From positions 1 through 64,000 of the forward strand of contig CAJXQM010000005.1 in NCBI GenBank assembly GCA_913058145.1: a stretch of 64,000 nt of DNA, given 5' to 3'. Made by a program: the position numbers and the translations under genes. This DNA is from an uncultured Colwellia sp. GTDB taxonomy: Bacteria; Pseudomonadota; Gammaproteobacteria; Enterobacterales; Alteromonadaceae. Every line of letters starts with the position of its first letter. Within the stretch, counting starts at the first letter, position 1. The notes beneath the pieces were generated by a model. The model did not search any database. It was not told where the DNA came from and was given only the letters and a program-made list of their open reading frames with translations. Shown piece after piece: positions 63,161 to 64,000 of the stretch.

Positions 63161-64000
63161 ATGTCTGATTGTTGTTCTGCCCCTGGTTTATTGCCTTTTG
63201 AACAGGCGCTGCAAAATATGTTGTCACAAATAACCCCTGTTACTGAAACCGTTAATATAGCAATAGAACAAGCGATGAATGCTGTATTAGCACAAAATAT
63301 CTCTAGTCCACTGAATGTACCTAATCATGACAATTCAGCCATGGATGGTTATGCTTTTGCACTTAAAAGTTTTAAACAAAGTAAAACGTTGACCTTGGTG
63401 GGTCGCTCGATGGCAGGTGCCCCATATCAAGGGACATGTAAATTAGGCGAGTGCATCCGTATTATGACGGGCGCTAAAATGCCTGTGTGTTGTGATAGCG
63501 TTGAAATGCAGGAAAATGTTCAGGCAAACGATGATGACATTACTTTCTTACAAGAAAAGCAGTTGGGCTCTCATGTGCGAAAAGCGGGTGAAGATATTCA
63601 ATTAGGGCAGCAAGTACTCCCTAAAGGTCATAAAATATCAGCAGTAGATATTGGTATCTTGGCTTCGCTTGGTATTAGCGAAGTGAGTGTTTATCGTAAA
63701 TTAACAGTAGCGTTAATTGCCACAGGTGATGAGCTAAAATTACCCGGGCAAGCGTTAAATTCGGGTGATATATATGAGAGTAACAGTTTTGTGTTACGAG
63801 GCATGTTAGAAAAGCTAGATGTTGATGTTATTGATTTTGGTGTGATTAAAGATGATTTTGATGCAATAAAAGCGGCTTTTGTGAGTGCTGATAACCAAGC
63901 CGATGCTGTGATTTCATCTGGTGGCGTTTCTATTGGTGACGCTGATTATACCAAGACTGTATTAGATGATTTGGGTAAAATTGGTTTTTGGAAAATAGCA
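63161..64000 (+). CDS. moeA: Molybdopterin molybdenumtransferase, 5' part
   Basis: 280 codons of about 410 are in the window; the frame runs off the right edge. MoeA inserts molybdate into adenylylated molybdopterin. Motifs: VPNHDNSAMDGYAF (about 52-65), RIMTGAKMP, VRKAGEDIQLGQQVL, VALIATGDEL, and SSGGVSIGDADYTK. The start MSDCCSAPGLLPFEQAL is the usual MoeA opening. It is divergent from moaA across 340 bases. Confidence 0.95.
   Translation, partial: MSDCCSAPGLLPFEQALQNMLSQITPVTETVNIAIEQAMNAVLAQNISSPLNVPNHDNSAMDGYAFALKSFKQSKTLTLVGRSMAGAPYQGTCKLGECIRIMTGAKMPVCCDSVEMQENVQANDDDITFLQEKQLGSHVRKAGEDIQLGQQVLPKGHKISAVDIGILASLGISEVSVYRKLTVALIATGDELKLPGQALNSGDIYESNSFVLRGMLEKLDVDVIDFGVIKDDFDAIKAAFVSADNQADAVISSGGVSIGDADYTKTVLDDLGKIGFWKIA

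Overview
The window is AT-rich, gene-dense gammaproteobacterial chromosome. The protein set (PdhR-aceEF-lpd, FabY-type ketosynthase, RegB/RegA pair, RraB, AnmK/AmpD/AmpE, TyrS of the about 400-residue type, TRIC and DUF4136 remnants or proteins) and the base composition point to a marine Alteromonadales bacterium close to Colwellia. That placement is inference from protein character, not a database match. No phage, complete insertion sequence, CRISPR array, rRNA or tRNA gene was seen.

Layout. 1-10.4 kb: end of an EAL-domain protein, gamma-glutamyltransferase, fbp, an EamA exporter, then a + strand run of Bcr/CflA exporter, elbB, a GH3 glycosidase and a ModF-like double ABC ATPase. 10.4-15.2 kb: a decayed 3' end of pgi, a 63-residue protein, anmK, an M23 endopeptidase and tyrS. 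15.5-19.3 kb: nosDFYL with an FNR-like promoter but without nosR or nosZ. 19.3-31.1 kb: small lipoprotein, rraB, a TRIC gene with an internal deletion, rhodanese, mtnN, dUTPase, GlxA-type regulator, fabY, RRM protein, a 55-residue protein, topB, K+ channel and trhO. 31.5-37.5 kb: two divergently transcribed aconitase B genes of different subfamilies. 37.6-47.7 kb: lipoprotein, M1 aminopeptidase lipoprotein, and pdhR-aceE-aceF-lpdA. 48.3-55.6 kb: ampE, ampD, retropepsin-like protein, nadC, an MTHFR-like protein lacking catalytic residues, msrA, regB/regA and a DUF3820 protein. 55.6-64 kb: a ten-gene molybdenum cofactor and molybdate uptake operon, moaA-mobA-moaB-moaC-moaD-moaE-modA-modB-modC-moeB, read leftward from a Moco riboswitch, with moeA divergent at the right edge.

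How the genes fit together. Three themes recur. The first is anaerobic or redox metabolism: the nos accessory genes, the whole Moco/molybdate locus, two FNR-like boxes, RegB/RegA and MsrA. The second is central carbon entry to the TCA cycle: the pyruvate dehydrogenase operon with its repressor and a PdhR-like box, and two aconitases. The third is cell-wall recycling: NagZ-like GH3, AnmK, AmpD and AmpE, and an M23 hydrolase.

Observations most worth following: the AcnB pair, nosDFYL detached from nosZ, the MTHFR-like protein that has lost its Glu/Asp pair, alternative pairing in the Moco leader, a palindromic repeat inserted between moaD and moaE, a (CAAA)7 tract in the aceE leader, and two precise gene remnants (pgi and TRIC). 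I did not find a convincing wholly new multi-gene system.
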